Assembly: GCF_036549475.1 (NCBI RefSeq)
Contig: NZ_JAZHLI010000014.1
Location: 1-64,000 of the forward strand
Direction of reading: 5' to 3'
Length of the DNA stretch: 64,000 nucleotides
DNA from: Aurantimonas sp036549475
Lineage (GTDB): Bacteria; Pseudomonadota; Alphaproteobacteria; Rhizobiales; Rhizobiaceae
Both the position numbers and the translations under genes were made by a program. The notes below the pieces were generated by a model that worked only from the letters and a program-made list of their open reading frames with translations, did not search any database and was not told the DNA's origin. This document shows, piece by piece, positions 20,729 through 29,525 of the stretch (positions are counted from its first letter, which is position 1; each line of letters begins with the position of its first letter).

Positions 20729-21522
20729 CCTCGACCCGATACCGCGAGGATCTGGACCTGTTGAAGGCGGCGGCCATCGAGGCCGGCGAGATCGCCCTCG
20801 GTTTCTTTCGCCGCGACCCGCAGGTCTGGTGGAAGGAGGGCAATTCGCCGGTGAGCGAGGCCGACTTCGCCGTCGATCTGATGCTGCGGGACACGCTTGT
20901 CGGCGCGCGACCGGATTACGGCTGGGTGTCGGAGGAGATGCAGCCGGATGACGCGCGCAACATATCGGCCAACCGGTTCTTCGTAGTCGACCCGATCGAC
21001 GGCACGCGGGCCTATCTGCGCGGGGAAAATACCTGGTGCGTGTCGATCGCCATGGTCGAGGACGGCCGTCCGGTCGCCGGCGTGATCGCCGCCCCGGCAA
21101 TGGGCGAGATCTTCGAGGTGACCGCCGACGGCGCGCCGCTGATGAACGGCGCGCCATGTGCGGTGAGCCAACCCGGCGAAGGCGAGCCCTTGCGGCTCGC
21201 GATGCCGGACTCGATGCGCAAGCGGGTCGAGTCCTCGGGCGGCGAAGCCTTCGTCAGCGAGCCCGCGGTGCCGTCGCTCGCCTACCGCCTGGCGCTGGTC
21301 GCAAGCGGTCGGCTCGACGGCACACTGATCCGGCCGCGCGCAAGCGACTGGGACATCGCCGCCGCCGACCTTCTGATCGAGCGGGCGGGAGGGCTGCTGT
21401 GCGGCCGCGCCGGAACGCCCACGATCTATCGCAGCGAGGGGCGACGGCACGACATCCTGATGGCCGCCTCGCAGACGGCCATGCCGCGGCTCCAGCGACT
21501 GGCCAAAGCCGTTCCCGACTGA
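20725..21522 (+). CDS. Inositol monophosphatase family protein (CysQ-like)
   Basis: A 265-residue magnesium-dependent sugar or nucleotide phosphatase. Metal-binding motifs are present: the acidic VSEEM, DPIDGTRAYLRG (DPIDGT) and WDIAAADLLIERAGG near the C-terminus. In this gene neighbourhood the family is usually called 3'(2'),5'-bisphosphate nucleotidase or inositol monophosphatase; the substrate is not decidable from sequence. Translation starts at GTG 20725, overlapping the pmbA stop in GTGA, which implies coupling. Confidence 0.9.
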   Translation: MTSTRYREDLDLLKAAAIEAGEIALGFFRRDPQVWWKEGNSPVSEADFAVDLMLRDTLVGARPDYGWVSEEMQPDDARNISANRFFVVDPIDGTRAYLRGENTWCVSIAMVEDGRPVAGVIAAPAMGEIFEVTADGAPLMNGAPCAVSQPGEGEPLRLAMPDSMRKRVESSGGEAFVSEPAVPSLAYRLALVASGRLDGTLIRPRASDWDIAAADLLIERAGGLLCGRAGTPTIYRSEGRRHDILMAASQTAMPRLQRLAKAVPD

Positions 21523-21635
21523 ATATCAACGCTCTCGCCTTGGTGCCGGCAGGATTTTGGTGCAGGACACGCCTGCGCTAGGTAACAGCACCGAAGGTTC
21601 GCCGCGCGGCGCAATGCAGGACCAAAGGGGACACG

Positions 21636-21869
21636 ATGGAAGAGCAGAAACCCAAGCAGCTTCTTCACCTCGTATTCGGTGGTGAACTGGAAAACCTCCA
21701 GAGCGTCGATTTCAAGAATCTCGACGATCTGGATATCGTCGGGATCTTCCCGGACTACGCTTCTGCGCTGGCGGCGTGGCGGTCCAAGGCGCAGCAGACC
21801 GTGGACAATGCCGCGATGCGTTACTTCATCGTCCACATGCATCGTCTGATGGACCCTGAAAAGCAGTGA
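21636..21869 (+). CDS. DUF4170 family protein
   Basis: A 77-residue soluble protein typical of Hyphomicrobiales. The start MEEQKPKQLLHLVFGGEL and the C-terminal MRYFIVHMHRLMDPE are the recognisable conserved parts. Function is unknown; its constant place before the DUF374 acyltransferase and waaA suggests a link to lipid A or envelope synthesis (inference). AAAGGGGA precedes the ATG. A weak promoter-like pair TTGGTG (21557-21562) and TAGGTA (21579-21584) lies in the 113-base gap upstream. Confidence 0.9.
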   Translation: MEEQKPKQLLHLVFGGELENLQSVDFKNLDDLDIVGIFPDYASALAAWRSKAQQTVDNAAMRYFIVHMHRLMDPEKQ

Positions 21870-21906
21870 GAGCCGTCTGCCCCGCGACAGGCGACCGGGC
21901 GCGTAC

Positions 21907-22710
21907 ATGTCGGATGAATTGATGGTACAGGCTCGGACCGGCGAGGGCGGCAAGCCGCCGCCCAGGCGTCAGCAGGGCATCCTGCGTGCGTGGCGCAAGC
22001 ACGTGCGCCGGCTGGGCAGGCAATTGTTGCACAGCCGCCCTGCCATGGCGCTCGGGGGCAGCGCGATCTATCGCGGCCTGCGCCTCGTGCATGCGACCCA
22101 GAGCGAGGCCGCCGGCTCCGCGGACTGGCGCGCCAAGTTGACCGCGGAGCATCCGGCGATCGTCGGGCTGTGGCACGGCCAGCATCTGCTGGCGCCGTTC
22201 TTCCGGCCGGACGAACTGCCCTACGTCGCGCTGCTTTCGCGCAATGCCGACGCCGAGATGAATGCGGCAGTGGTCGCGCGGTTCGGCATCGAGACGGTGC
22301 GCGGTTCGGGCGGGCGCGCAGGTCCGGTGCGCAGCCAGAAGGGCGGCGCCCGGGCGCTGATCGCGCTGCGGCGCTATCTCGGCCGGGGCTTTGGCGTCTG
22401 CATGATTGCCGACGTGCCGAAGGGCGTGCCGCGGGAGGCCGGGCTCGGCATCGTCACGCTGGCGCGGATTTCCGGCCGACCGATCCTGCCGTCCGCAGCG
22501 GTCACCAGCCGTCGCTATGTAGTCGCGAGTTCCTGGGACAAGACCACCCTGCCGCTGCCCTTCGGCCGGATTGCTGTCGTGGTCGGTGACCCGATCACCG
22601 TGCCGGCCGACGCCGACGCGGCCGAGATGGAGGCCAAGCGCCGCGAGATCACGCTGGCGATCGAAGCGGCCAATGTCGCGGCCGAGCGGCTGGTCGGGAG
22701 GCTCGCTTGA
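21907..22710 (+). CDS. DUF374 lysophospholipid acyltransferase family protein
   Basis: A 267-residue membrane-associated acyltransferase of the DUF374 branch of the LPLAT superfamily. The block GLWHGQHLLAPFF, then LLSRNADAEMN and VRGSGGRAGP, corresponds to the conserved DUF374 core. Its place beside waaA and lpxK suggests acyl transfer in lipid A or lipopolysaccharide assembly, for example addition of a long acyl chain, but this is inference from context. Its stop overlaps the TTG start of waaA (TTGA). Confidence 0.9.
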   Translation: MSDELMVQARTGEGGKPPPRRQQGILRAWRKHVRRLGRQLLHSRPAMALGGSAIYRGLRLVHATQSEAAGSADWRAKLTAEHPAIVGLWHGQHLLAPFFRPDELPYVALLSRNADAEMNAAVVARFGIETVRGSGGRAGPVRSQKGGARALIALRRYLGRGFGVCMIADVPKGVPREAGLGIVTLARISGRPILPSAAVTSRRYVVASSWDKTTLPLPFGRIAVVVGDPITVPADADAAEMEAKRREITLAIEAANVAAERLVGRLA

Positions 22711-24125
22711 GCGATCTTCTGGCACGCGTCGCGCTGGCTTCGTACCGGGCCGCCGGTACGCTCGTCTATCCGCTGCTCGGCCCCTATGTCGGCTACCGCG
22801 CCTCGCGGGGTAAGGAAGACCGACTGCGCCGCCGCGAGCGCTACGGCTATGCCAGCGTCGCGCGCCCGGCGGGTCCGCTGGTCTGGGTCCATGCGGCCAG
22901 TGTCGGCGAGAGCGCCGCGGTCACGCCGCTGGTGCGGGCGATCGCCGCCGACGGCATCTCGGTGCTGATGACCACCGGCACCATGACGTCGGCCACTCTT
23001 GTGGCCGAGCGGCTGGGCGACTGCGTGATCCATCAATATGTTCCGCTCGATCTCGGGCCCTCGATCCGGCGTTTCCTCGACCACTGGCGTCCCGACGTGG
23101 CGATCGTGGCGGAAAGCGAAATCTGGCCGACGACGCTGATGGAACTCAACCGGCGGCGCNGTTTCCTCGACCACTGGCGTCCCGACGTGGCGATCGTGGC
23201 GGAAAGCGAAATCTGGCCGACGACGCTGATGGAACTCAACCGGCGGCGCATTCCGCAGGTGCTCGTCAATGCCCGCCTGTCGGATCGCTCCTTCAAGCGC
23301 TGGAAATCGGCGCCCCGGCTGGCCGAGACGCTGCTGGAGGCGCTCGCCCATGTCGTCGCCCAGTCGGATGTCGACGGCGAGCGCTTCCACCTCCTGGGCG
23401 CCCGGGCCGTCACCGTGGCCGGCAATCTGAAGGCCGATACCAGCCCGCCGCCGAACCCGGGCGCGTCGCTCGACGAGATCACCGCGGCGCTGGGAGAGCG
23501 CCCGCGCTGGGCCGCACTCTCGACCCATGCCGGCGAGGAAAAGCTGGCCGGCGAGGCGCATCGCAATCTCGCCGATCGCCACCCGGGGCTGCTGACCATC
23601 ATCGTGCCGCGCCACACCATGCGCGGCGGCGAGATCGAGGCCGAACTCACCGCCGCCGGTTTCACCGTGGCGCGCCGCAGTCGCGGCGACATCCCCGACG
23701 CCTCGACCGACATCCTGCTCGGGGACACGATGGGCGAGATGGGGCTGTATCTGCGGCTGACCGACATCGCCTTCCTCGGCAAGTCGGTGACCGGGGAGGG
23801 CGGGCAGAACCCGCTCGAGGCGGCCATGCTGGGAACCGCGATCCTGTCGGGCCGCTACGTCCAGAACTTTCGCGATGCCTATCAGCGGCTGTTGAAGAAC
23901 GGCGGCGCCAGGATCGTGCGCGACAGCGATACGCTCACCGCCTGCCTCGACCAGATCCTTCAGGACCCGGCGGTGCGGGCGCGCATGAAGCAGGCTTCGG
24001 CGGCGACGGTGGAGGAGATGCGTGGGGCCTTGCCGCGCACGATGCGGGCACTGCAGCCCTTCCTGCATCCACTCAGGCTGTCGGTGGGGCTGGATCGCTG
24101 CAACCGTCCGGCGGCGCCGCGATGA
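22707..24125 (+). CDS. waaA: 3-deoxy-D-manno-octulosonic acid transferase WaaA
   Basis: Transfers Kdo from CMP-Kdo to the lipid A precursor at the inner membrane. The start is TTG 22707, coupled to the upstream gene by TTGA. Family features are the acceptor-binding HAASVGES near residue 70, ESEIWPT, the VNARLSDRSF stretch, and the C-terminal GGQNPLEAA donor-site motif. As written, the frame encodes 472 residues with one unknown residue, because an 89-base segment is present twice around a single N. Removing one copy plus the N deletes 30 codons, keeps frame and gives about 442 residues, close to the usual length. The gene is therefore probably intact and the duplication an assembly artefact. 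Confidence 0.93.
   Translation: MSDLLARVALASYRAAGTLVYPLLGPYVGYRASRGKEDRLRRRERYGYASVARPAGPLVWVHAASVGESAAVTPLVRAIAADGISVLMTTGTMTSATLVAERLGDCVIHQYVPLDLGPSIRRFLDHWRPDVAIVAESEIWPTTLMELNRRRXFLDHWRPDVAIVAESEIWPTTLMELNRRRIPQVLVNARLSDRSFKRWKSAPRLAETLLEALAHVVAQSDVDGERFHLLGARAVTVAGNLKADTSPPPNPGASLDEITAALGERPRWAALSTHAGEEKLAGEAHRNLADRHPGLLTIIVPRHTMRGGEIEAELTAAGFTVARRSRGDIPDASTDILLGDTMGEMGLYLRLTDIAFLGKSVTGEGGQNPLEAAMLGTAILSGRYVQNFRDAYQRLLKNGGARIVRDSDTLTACLDQILQDPAVRARMKQASAATVEEMRGALPRTMRALQPFLHPLRLSVGLDRCNRPAAPR
23071..23249. repeat. Exact 89-base duplication around an N (probable contig join)
   Basis: Bases 23071-23159 and 23161-23249 are identical and are separated only by the single N at 23160. This pattern arises when two contigs with an unmerged terminal overlap are joined by a placeholder base. 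The doubled segment encodes the FLDHWRPDVAIVAESEIWPT region of WaaA twice. Confidence 0.9.
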
Positions 24126-25153
24126 TGCGGGCCGAGACGCCGCCTTTCTGGTGGCGGCCGAACGCCTGGCAGAGCCGTCTGCTGGCCCCGGCGGCGGCGG
24201 TCTACGGCCGGGTCGCCCGGCGCAATCTCGAAAACGGCGAACGCGCCGATGTCGGGGTTCCGGTGCTGTGCGTCGGCAATTTTACCGTCGGCGGCGGTGG
24301 CAAGACGCCGACCGCGATGGCGCTGGGACGGGCGGCGCTGGCCGCAGGGCTGCGCCCCGGCTTCGTGTCGCGTGGCCACGGCAGGGCCAGCCGCGGTGCC
24401 GTACTGGTCGACCCGGCCCATCACAGCGCGGCGGAGGTCGGCGACGAGCCGCTGCTGCTCGCCGGTGTCGCGCCGACCTGCGTGGCGGTCAACCGTCGGC
24501 AGGCGGCGGAAGCGCTGCTGGCCGAGCGCGGCGTCGATTTCATCATCATGGATGACGGCTTCCAGAGCGCCCGGCTGGCGATCGACTACGCGCTGATCGC
24601 GGTCGATGCGCGGCGCGGCCTCGGCAATGGCGCGGTGGTGCCGGCCGGGCCGGTGCGGGCGCCGATCATCGACCAGATCCGCTTCGCGGACGCCCTCCTG
24701 GTGATCGGACAGGGCGAGGCCGGCGACAGCATCATCCGGCGGACGGCGCGGGGCAACAAGCCGATCTTCGAGGCCTCCCTGGAGCCGTCGGACGGCGCGC
24801 GCTTCGCCGGCCTCAGGGTCCTGGCCTTTGCCGGCATCGCCGACCCGGCGAAATTCTATGCGAGCCTGACCGCCCTCGGGGCCGAGATCGTCGAGAGCCG
24901 GGACTTTCCCGACCACCACGTCTTCTCCAAAGACGACATGGACGAATTGTCGTCCTCGGCCTGGCGTTCGGGCCTGCAGATGGTCACCACCCGGAAGGAC
25001 GCGGTGCGGCTGTCCACCGGATCGGCGGCCATGCAGCTCTTCCTGAAGGAGTGCGAGGTGCTGGACGTCGCGCTCGTCTTCTCGCCGCAGAGCCTGGGCG
25101 CGCGCATCGTGCGCGACACGCGGCGGGCCTTCCGGCGACGCCGATTCGGCTGA
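24122..25153 (+). CDS. lpxK: Tetraacyldisaccharide 4'-kinase LpxK
   Basis: Phosphorylates the 4' position of the lipid A disaccharide in the inner membrane. The 343-residue protein has the Walker A-like loop VGNFTVGGGGKTPT near residue 55, RGHGR soon after, and the DDGFQ motif in FIIMDDGFQSARL. Length matches the family. The ATG overlaps the waaA stop (ATGA), so the two lipid A/Kdo genes are coupled. It converges with the DUF2093 gene with only seven bases between stops. Confidence 0.96.
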   Translation: MMRAETPPFWWRPNAWQSRLLAPAAAVYGRVARRNLENGERADVGVPVLCVGNFTVGGGGKTPTAMALGRAALAAGLRPGFVSRGHGRASRGAVLVDPAHHSAAEVGDEPLLLAGVAPTCVAVNRRQAAEALLAERGVDFIIMDDGFQSARLAIDYALIAVDARRGLGNGAVVPAGPVRAPIIDQIRFADALLVIGQGEAGDSIIRRTARGNKPIFEASLEPSDGARFAGLRVLAFAGIADPAKFYASLTALGAEIVESRDFPDHHVFSKDDMDELSSSAWRSGLQMVTTRKDAVRLSTGSAAMQLFLKECEVLDVALVFSPQSLGARIVRDTRRAFRRRRFG

Positions 25154-25160
25154 GCCGGTC

Positions 25161-25373
25161 TCAGCTCTTGCCGGCGACGTCCATCTCGCGGCGGAACGAG
25201 GTCTCGCCGTCGACATAGGCTTCCTGCCGTTCGACGCTCCAGTAGCGCAGGAGATCGAGCGGGATCGCCTCGCCGGTCACCGCGCAGCGCACATAGGCGC
25301 CGGGCCGCACGACCTGAAAATCGGGCGTGCCGTAGCGCAGCTTCGCCTCGCCGCCATTCTCCATGCGGTTCAT
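25161..25373 (-). CDS. DUF2093 domain protein
   Basis: A 70-residue soluble protein of the DUF2093 family, common in Hyphomicrobiales next to mutL or lpxK. The conserved core is EAKLRYGTPDFQVVRPGAYVRCAVTG followed by IPLDLLRYWSVERQEAY. Function is unknown. It starts MNRMENGG; the first Met (25373) is used here and the second is an alternative. The gap to mutL (100 bases) shows no clear signal. Confidence 0.88.
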   Translation of the reverse strand: MNRMENGGEAKLRYGTPDFQVVRPGAYVRCAVTGEAIPLDLLRYWSVERQEAYVDGETSFRREMDVAGKS

Positions 25374-25473
25374 GGATGTCTCCGCTGTCGGTGAACCGGC
25401 ATCATAGGCCGGTTGGTCGGCTTCTGCCTAGCGCCGGGCCGTCGGTGCGTCAAATGCCGTTCGCTCGGAGCCG

Positions 25474-27324
25474 TCAGCGACGGCCGAACATCTTCTCGAT
25501 GTCGGCGAGCTTCAGCTCGATGAAGGTCGGCCGGCCATGATTGCACTGGCCGGAGCCGGGCGTCGCCTCCATGTCGCGCAGGAGGGCGTTCATCTCCTCC
25601 GGCTTCATCAGCCGGCCCGCGCGCACCGAGCCGTGGCAGGCGATGGTGGCCGCGACATGGTCGATGCGGCCGCGCACGCCGTCGGTGGTGCCGGCCTCGG
25701 CCAGTTCGTCGGCGAGATCGCGCACCAGCTTCTGGCAGTCGACGGTGCCCAGGATCGCCGGTGTCTCGCGCACGGCGACCGCGCCGGGGCCGAAGCGCTC
25801 GATGGCGAGGCCGAGCCTGGCGAAGGTCTCGGCCTGTTCGGCCAGGCGGTCGACATCGTCCTCGGGCAGGTCGACGATCTCGGGGATCAGCAGCAGCTGG
25901 GCAGCGAGCGGACGGCCGTGCAGCGCCGTCTTCAGGGCTTCGTAGACGAGCCGTTCATGGGCCGCGTGCTGGTCGACGATGACGATGCCGTCCTCGGTCT
26001 CCGAAACGATGAAGTTGCGATGGAACTGCGCCTTGGCGGCGCCGAGCGGATGGTTCGCCGCCGCGGCCGGCCTTTCGTCCCGAGTCGGAGCGGTCGCCGG
26101 CTCGAAGGAATTTGGCTCCAGCTCATGGGGGCGTCGGTCGAGCGTGGCGGCCTCGGCGCGCTCGTCCAGTGGCCGGTAGGGTGAGGCCTCCGCGGCATAG
26201 GCGGCCTGGCGCTGCGCGGCAAAGCCGCCCGGGGCAAACCCGTCGAAGCGGCGCGGCGCGGGCGTGACCGGTTCGGGATCTGCCGATCCGCGGAAGCGCG
26301 CCATTAGCCCGGCGGCGTTGGTGGTTGCCGACCGCAGGCCCGCCTCGTTGAAGGCCTGGCGCAGGGACCCGACGATCAGGCCACGCACCAGGCCGGGATC
26401 GCGAAAGCGCACATCGGCCTTGGCCGGGTGGACGTTGACGTCGACCAGGGCCGGGTCGAGGTCGAGAAGCAGGACGGCCACCGGATGGCGGTCGCGGGCC
26501 AGCACGTCGGCATAAGCCCCGCGCAGCGCCGAATGCAGCATCTTGTCGCGGACCGGCCGGCCATTGATGTAGAAGAACTGCTGCTGGCCGTTGCCGCGAT
26601 TGTAGGTCGGGATGCCGGCAAAGCCGCGCAGGCGCACATCCTCGCGGATCGCATCCACGGGGATCGCGTTGTCGGCGAATTCGGCCGTCAGCACGTCGGC
26701 GATCCGCGGCAGCGGCGCATCGCCCGGCACCGCCTCGAACACCGCCGTCGAGCGGTCGGGGCCGGACAGCTCGAAGCGCACGCCGGGAAAGGCGATGGCG
26801 ATCCGCCGGACGATCTCGGTGATGGCGCCGGATTCGGCGCGGTCGCTCTTGAGGAACTTCAGGCGGGCCGGGACGGCGTGGAAGAGGTCTCGGACCTCGA
26901 TGATCGTGCCCCGCGACAAGGCGGTGGGGCGAAGCTCGGAGGGCCTTCCCGCCTCGACGGCAATCTCGTAGGCCTCCGCCGCGCCGGCGGCGCGCGATTT
27001 CAGGCTGAGCCGGCCCACCGAGCCGATCGAGGGCAGCGCCTCGCCGCGAAAGCCGAGCGTGGCGATGGCGTCGAGGCCGCCCGAGAGCTTGGAGGTGCAG
27101 TGGCGCCGGACCGCCAGCGGCATTTCGCCGGCGGGAATGCCGCAACCGTCGTCGCTGACCCGGATCAGGTTCTTGCCCCCGCCGGCGGTGGCGATCTCGA
27201 TCCGCCGCGCGCCGGCGTCGAGGGCGTTCTCGACCAGTTCCTTGACGACGCTCGCCGGTCGCTCGACGACTTCGCCGGCGGCGATCTGGTCGATCAGGGC
27301 GTCGGAGAGCTGCTGGATGGGCAT
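25474..27324 (-). CDS. mutL: DNA mismatch repair protein MutL
   Basis: A GHKL ATPase that links MutS mismatch recognition to strand incision. The 616-residue protein starts MPIQQLSDALIDQIAAGEVV; the frame extends 104 codons upstream without family resemblance, so ATG 27324 is chosen. N-terminal motifs are ELVENALDAGA, DDGCGIP and GFRGEALPSIGSV. A Pro/Ala-rich linker follows at about residues 340-420. The C-terminal dimerisation domain carries the endonuclease motif DQHAAHERLVYE, plus ACHGSVRAG and CNHGRP, so it should be a nicking MutL, as expected where MutH is absent. It lies downstream of glgX on the same strand after 133 bases. Confidence 0.97.
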   Translation of the reverse strand: MPIQQLSDALIDQIAAGEVVERPASVVKELVENALDAGARRIEIATAGGGKNLIRVSDDGCGIPAGEMPLAVRRHCTSKLSGGLDAIATLGFRGEALPSIGSVGRLSLKSRAAGAAEAYEIAVEAGRPSELRPTALSRGTIIEVRDLFHAVPARLKFLKSDRAESGAITEIVRRIAIAFPGVRFELSGPDRSTAVFEAVPGDAPLPRIADVLTAEFADNAIPVDAIREDVRLRGFAGIPTYNRGNGQQQFFYINGRPVRDKMLHSALRGAYADVLARDRHPVAVLLLDLDPALVDVNVHPAKADVRFRDPGLVRGLIVGSLRQAFNEAGLRSATTNAAGLMARFRGSADPEPVTPAPRRFDGFAPGGFAAQRQAAYAAEASPYRPLDERAEAATLDRRPHELEPNSFEPATAPTRDERPAAAANHPLGAAKAQFHRNFIVSETEDGIVIVDQHAAHERLVYEALKTALHGRPLAAQLLLIPEIVDLPEDDVDRLAEQAETFARLGLAIERFGPGAVAVRETPAILGTVDCQKLVRDLADELAEAGTTDGVRGRIDHVAATIACHGSVRAGRLMKPEEMNALLRDMEATPGSGQCNHGRPTFIELKLADIEKMFGRR

Positions 27325-27364
27325 GACGGAACGGGCCCGGTTCGCGGTGACTGGCGCGTGGATC

Positions 27365-27384
27365 GCGGCGCGGCGCGGCGCGGC
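27365..27384. repeat. Short (GCGGC)4 tandem repeat
   Basis: Four copies of GCGGC lie in the 133-base gap between glgX and mutL. Such a five-base unit can vary in copy number by slippage. No function is apparent. Confidence 0.6.
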
Positions 27385-27457
27385 GCTCGCCGTTCTTACC
27401 GCTTCGACCCGGCGCCGGCAAACCTCGCAGATGCCGGGCCTGTGGACGGCGCGGCGT

Positions 27458-29512
27458 TCAGAGCCGCTCCTCCAGGGTGACGAAGACCGAGCGTGCCTGG
27501 ACGACGAGAGGCTCATCCCAGGCGATCCGGCGGGGTTCGAGCCGCGGCCAGTCCGACTGGATGTGCAGGCAATAGGCGTGGCCCTCGCGCGGCTGCGGCA
27601 GGGTGATTTCGATATCCTCGTGAGCGCCGTTGACATAGATCACCGCCCGTTCGCTCTCGGTGTCGGTCGCGCGCCGCGGCGCATAGACCGACATGCCGAG
27701 AAAGCGCCGCTCGGGATCGGCCCAGTCGGCCGCCTCCATGGGCTGGCCTTCCTCGTTGAGCCAGATCACGTCCTCGACGTCGCCGCCCTCGACGGGACGG
27801 CCGGTGAGGAACCGGTCGGCATTGAGGGCGGGATGCTCGCGGCGCAGTCTGGCGAGCCGGGCGACGAAGTCGATCAGCCCCGCGTCGGCACTCTCCCAGT
27901 CGAGCCAGGTGATCTCGTTGTCCTGGGCGTAGCCGTTGTTGTTGCCGCGCTGGGTGCGGCCGAACTCGTCGCCGGCGACGATCATCGGCGTGCCACGCGC
28001 GACCAGCAGCGTCGCCAGCATGGCGCGGACGTCCTTGGCGCGGGCTTCCAGGATGGCCGGATCGTCGGTCTCGCCCTCGACGCCGTTGTTCCAGGAATGA
28101 TTGTCGTTGTGGCCGTCGCGGTTGCCCTCGCAATTGGCCTGATTGTGCTTGTGCGCATAGGCGGCGATGTCGGCGAGCGAGAAGCCGTCATGGGCGGCGA
28201 CGAAATTGACGCCGGTGGACGGGTGGCGGCCCTCGCGGTCGTAGAGATCGGCCGAACCGGCCAACCGCGTCGCCAGGGCGCCGACCATACCCGCGTCGCC
28301 CTTCCAGAATCGGCGGACATCGTCGCGGAACTTGTCCTGCCATTCGAACCAGGGCTTGGGGAACTGGCCCACCTGATAGCCGCCGGGCCCGATGTCCCAG
28401 GGCTCGGCCACATGGATCCGGTCCTTCAGCAGCGGGTCGGCGGCGAGCATGCGGAAGAAGGGCGCCTCGTCGGAGAAGCCATCGTCCAGACGGCCGAGCA
28501 CCGGGGCGAGATCGTAGCGGAAACCGTCGATGCCGGTGGCCTCGACCCAGGTCCGCAGCGCGTCGATGCACAGGCGTGCCACCGGCTCGCGGTGGGTGGC
28601 CAGGGTGTTGCCGGTGCCGGTGTCGTTGATCAGGAACTGCGGCTCGTCCTCGGCATGACGGTAATAGAGAAGGTTGTCGAGGCCACGATAGCAGATGGTC
28701 GGGCCGTCCTCGTCGCCCTCGCCGGAATGGTTGAGCACCACGTCGAGAAGGACGCGGATGCCGCGCGCGTGAAAGGCGTCCACCACCCGCCGGATCTCGG
28801 CGAAGCCGCCGGGCGCCAGCCGGGGATCGGGCGCCATGTGGGTGATGGGATTGTAGCCCCAGGCATTGGTGAGGTGGAATCCGGCCAGATGGCTCTCGTC
28901 GAGCCAGGCCGCCAGCGGCATGAGTTCGACCGTCTGGACGCCGATCTTCTCCATGTGATCGAGGAAGACGGGCTCGGCCAGGGCGGCCACCGTGCCGCGG
29001 ATCTCGGCCGGAACGTCCGGATGGCGCTGGGAATAGGCGCGCACCAGCACCTCGTAGGTCAGGCCGGGCGCGGCGAAGGGCAGGGGCCGGGCGCTGCGGT
29101 CCGGTGACGTGACGATCGCCCGCGGCACGAAGGGCGCGCTGTCGAGGTTGCTCTGGGGCGGTGCGGCGAGGGCCGGCTGGTAGACGAAGGGCCGGTCGAG
29201 ATGGACGGCATTGGGATCGACCAGCAGCTTGGAGCGGTCGAAGCGGTGGCCATCCTTCGGCCGGTAGGGGCCGAGGGCGCGCAGGCCGTAGCGGGCGCCT
29301 GCGGCCAGTCCCGGCACGAACCCGTAGCGCCAGCCGCCGTCCTGGCCGGGCAGGACGAGCCGGTCGGTTTCCCGCGTGCCGATCGCGTCGAAGAGGCAGA
29401 GCTCGATCGCGTCGGCGTTCTCGGAATAGACGGCGACATGCACGCCCTCGCCGTCGATCGTCGCTCCGAGCGCGGCCGGCCTGCCGCGCTCGTCGGTGAT
29501 GGCATACTTCAT
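27458..29512 (-). CDS. glgX: Glycogen debranching enzyme GlgX
   Basis: An isoamylase-type glycoside hydrolase (GH13) that removes alpha-1,6 side chains from phosphorylase-limit glycogen. The 684-residue protein has an N-terminal CBM48-like domain and the GH13 regions: VLNHSGEGDEDGP, GFRYDLAPVLG with the nucleophile Asp, HVAEPWDIGPGGY with the acid Glu, and FVAAHDGFS with the second Asp. It is the last gene of the glycogen operon, 13 bases after pgm. Confidence 0.97.
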   Translation of the reverse strand: MKYAITDERGRPAALGATIDGEGVHVAVYSENADAIELCLFDAIGTRETDRLVLPGQDGGWRYGFVPGLAAGARYGLRALGPYRPKDGHRFDRSKLLVDPNAVHLDRPFVYQPALAAPPQSNLDSAPFVPRAIVTSPDRSARPLPFAAPGLTYEVLVRAYSQRHPDVPAEIRGTVAALAEPVFLDHMEKIGVQTVELMPLAAWLDESHLAGFHLTNAWGYNPITHMAPDPRLAPGGFAEIRRVVDAFHARGIRVLLDVVLNHSGEGDEDGPTICYRGLDNLLYYRHAEDEPQFLINDTGTGNTLATHREPVARLCIDALRTWVEATGIDGFRYDLAPVLGRLDDGFSDEAPFFRMLAADPLLKDRIHVAEPWDIGPGGYQVGQFPKPWFEWQDKFRDDVRRFWKGDAGMVGALATRLAGSADLYDREGRHPSTGVNFVAAHDGFSLADIAAYAHKHNQANCEGNRDGHNDNHSWNNGVEGETDDPAILEARAKDVRAMLATLLVARGTPMIVAGDEFGRTQRGNNNGYAQDNEITWLDWESADAGLIDFVARLARLRREHPALNADRFLTGRPVEGGDVEDVIWLNEEGQPMEAADWADPERRFLGMSVYAPRRATDTESERAVIYVNGAHEDIEITLPQPREGHAYCLHIQSDWPRLEPRRIAWDEPLVVQARSVFVTLEERL

Positions 29513-29525
29513 GAGGTCTCTGCGC

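Noticed and set aside
27329..27343. GAAC-N7-GTTC before mutL, looking like an SOS box
   Set aside because: The half-sites are inverted, whereas the alphaproteobacterial LexA box is a direct repeat (GTTC-N7-GTTC); there is no promoter element near it.
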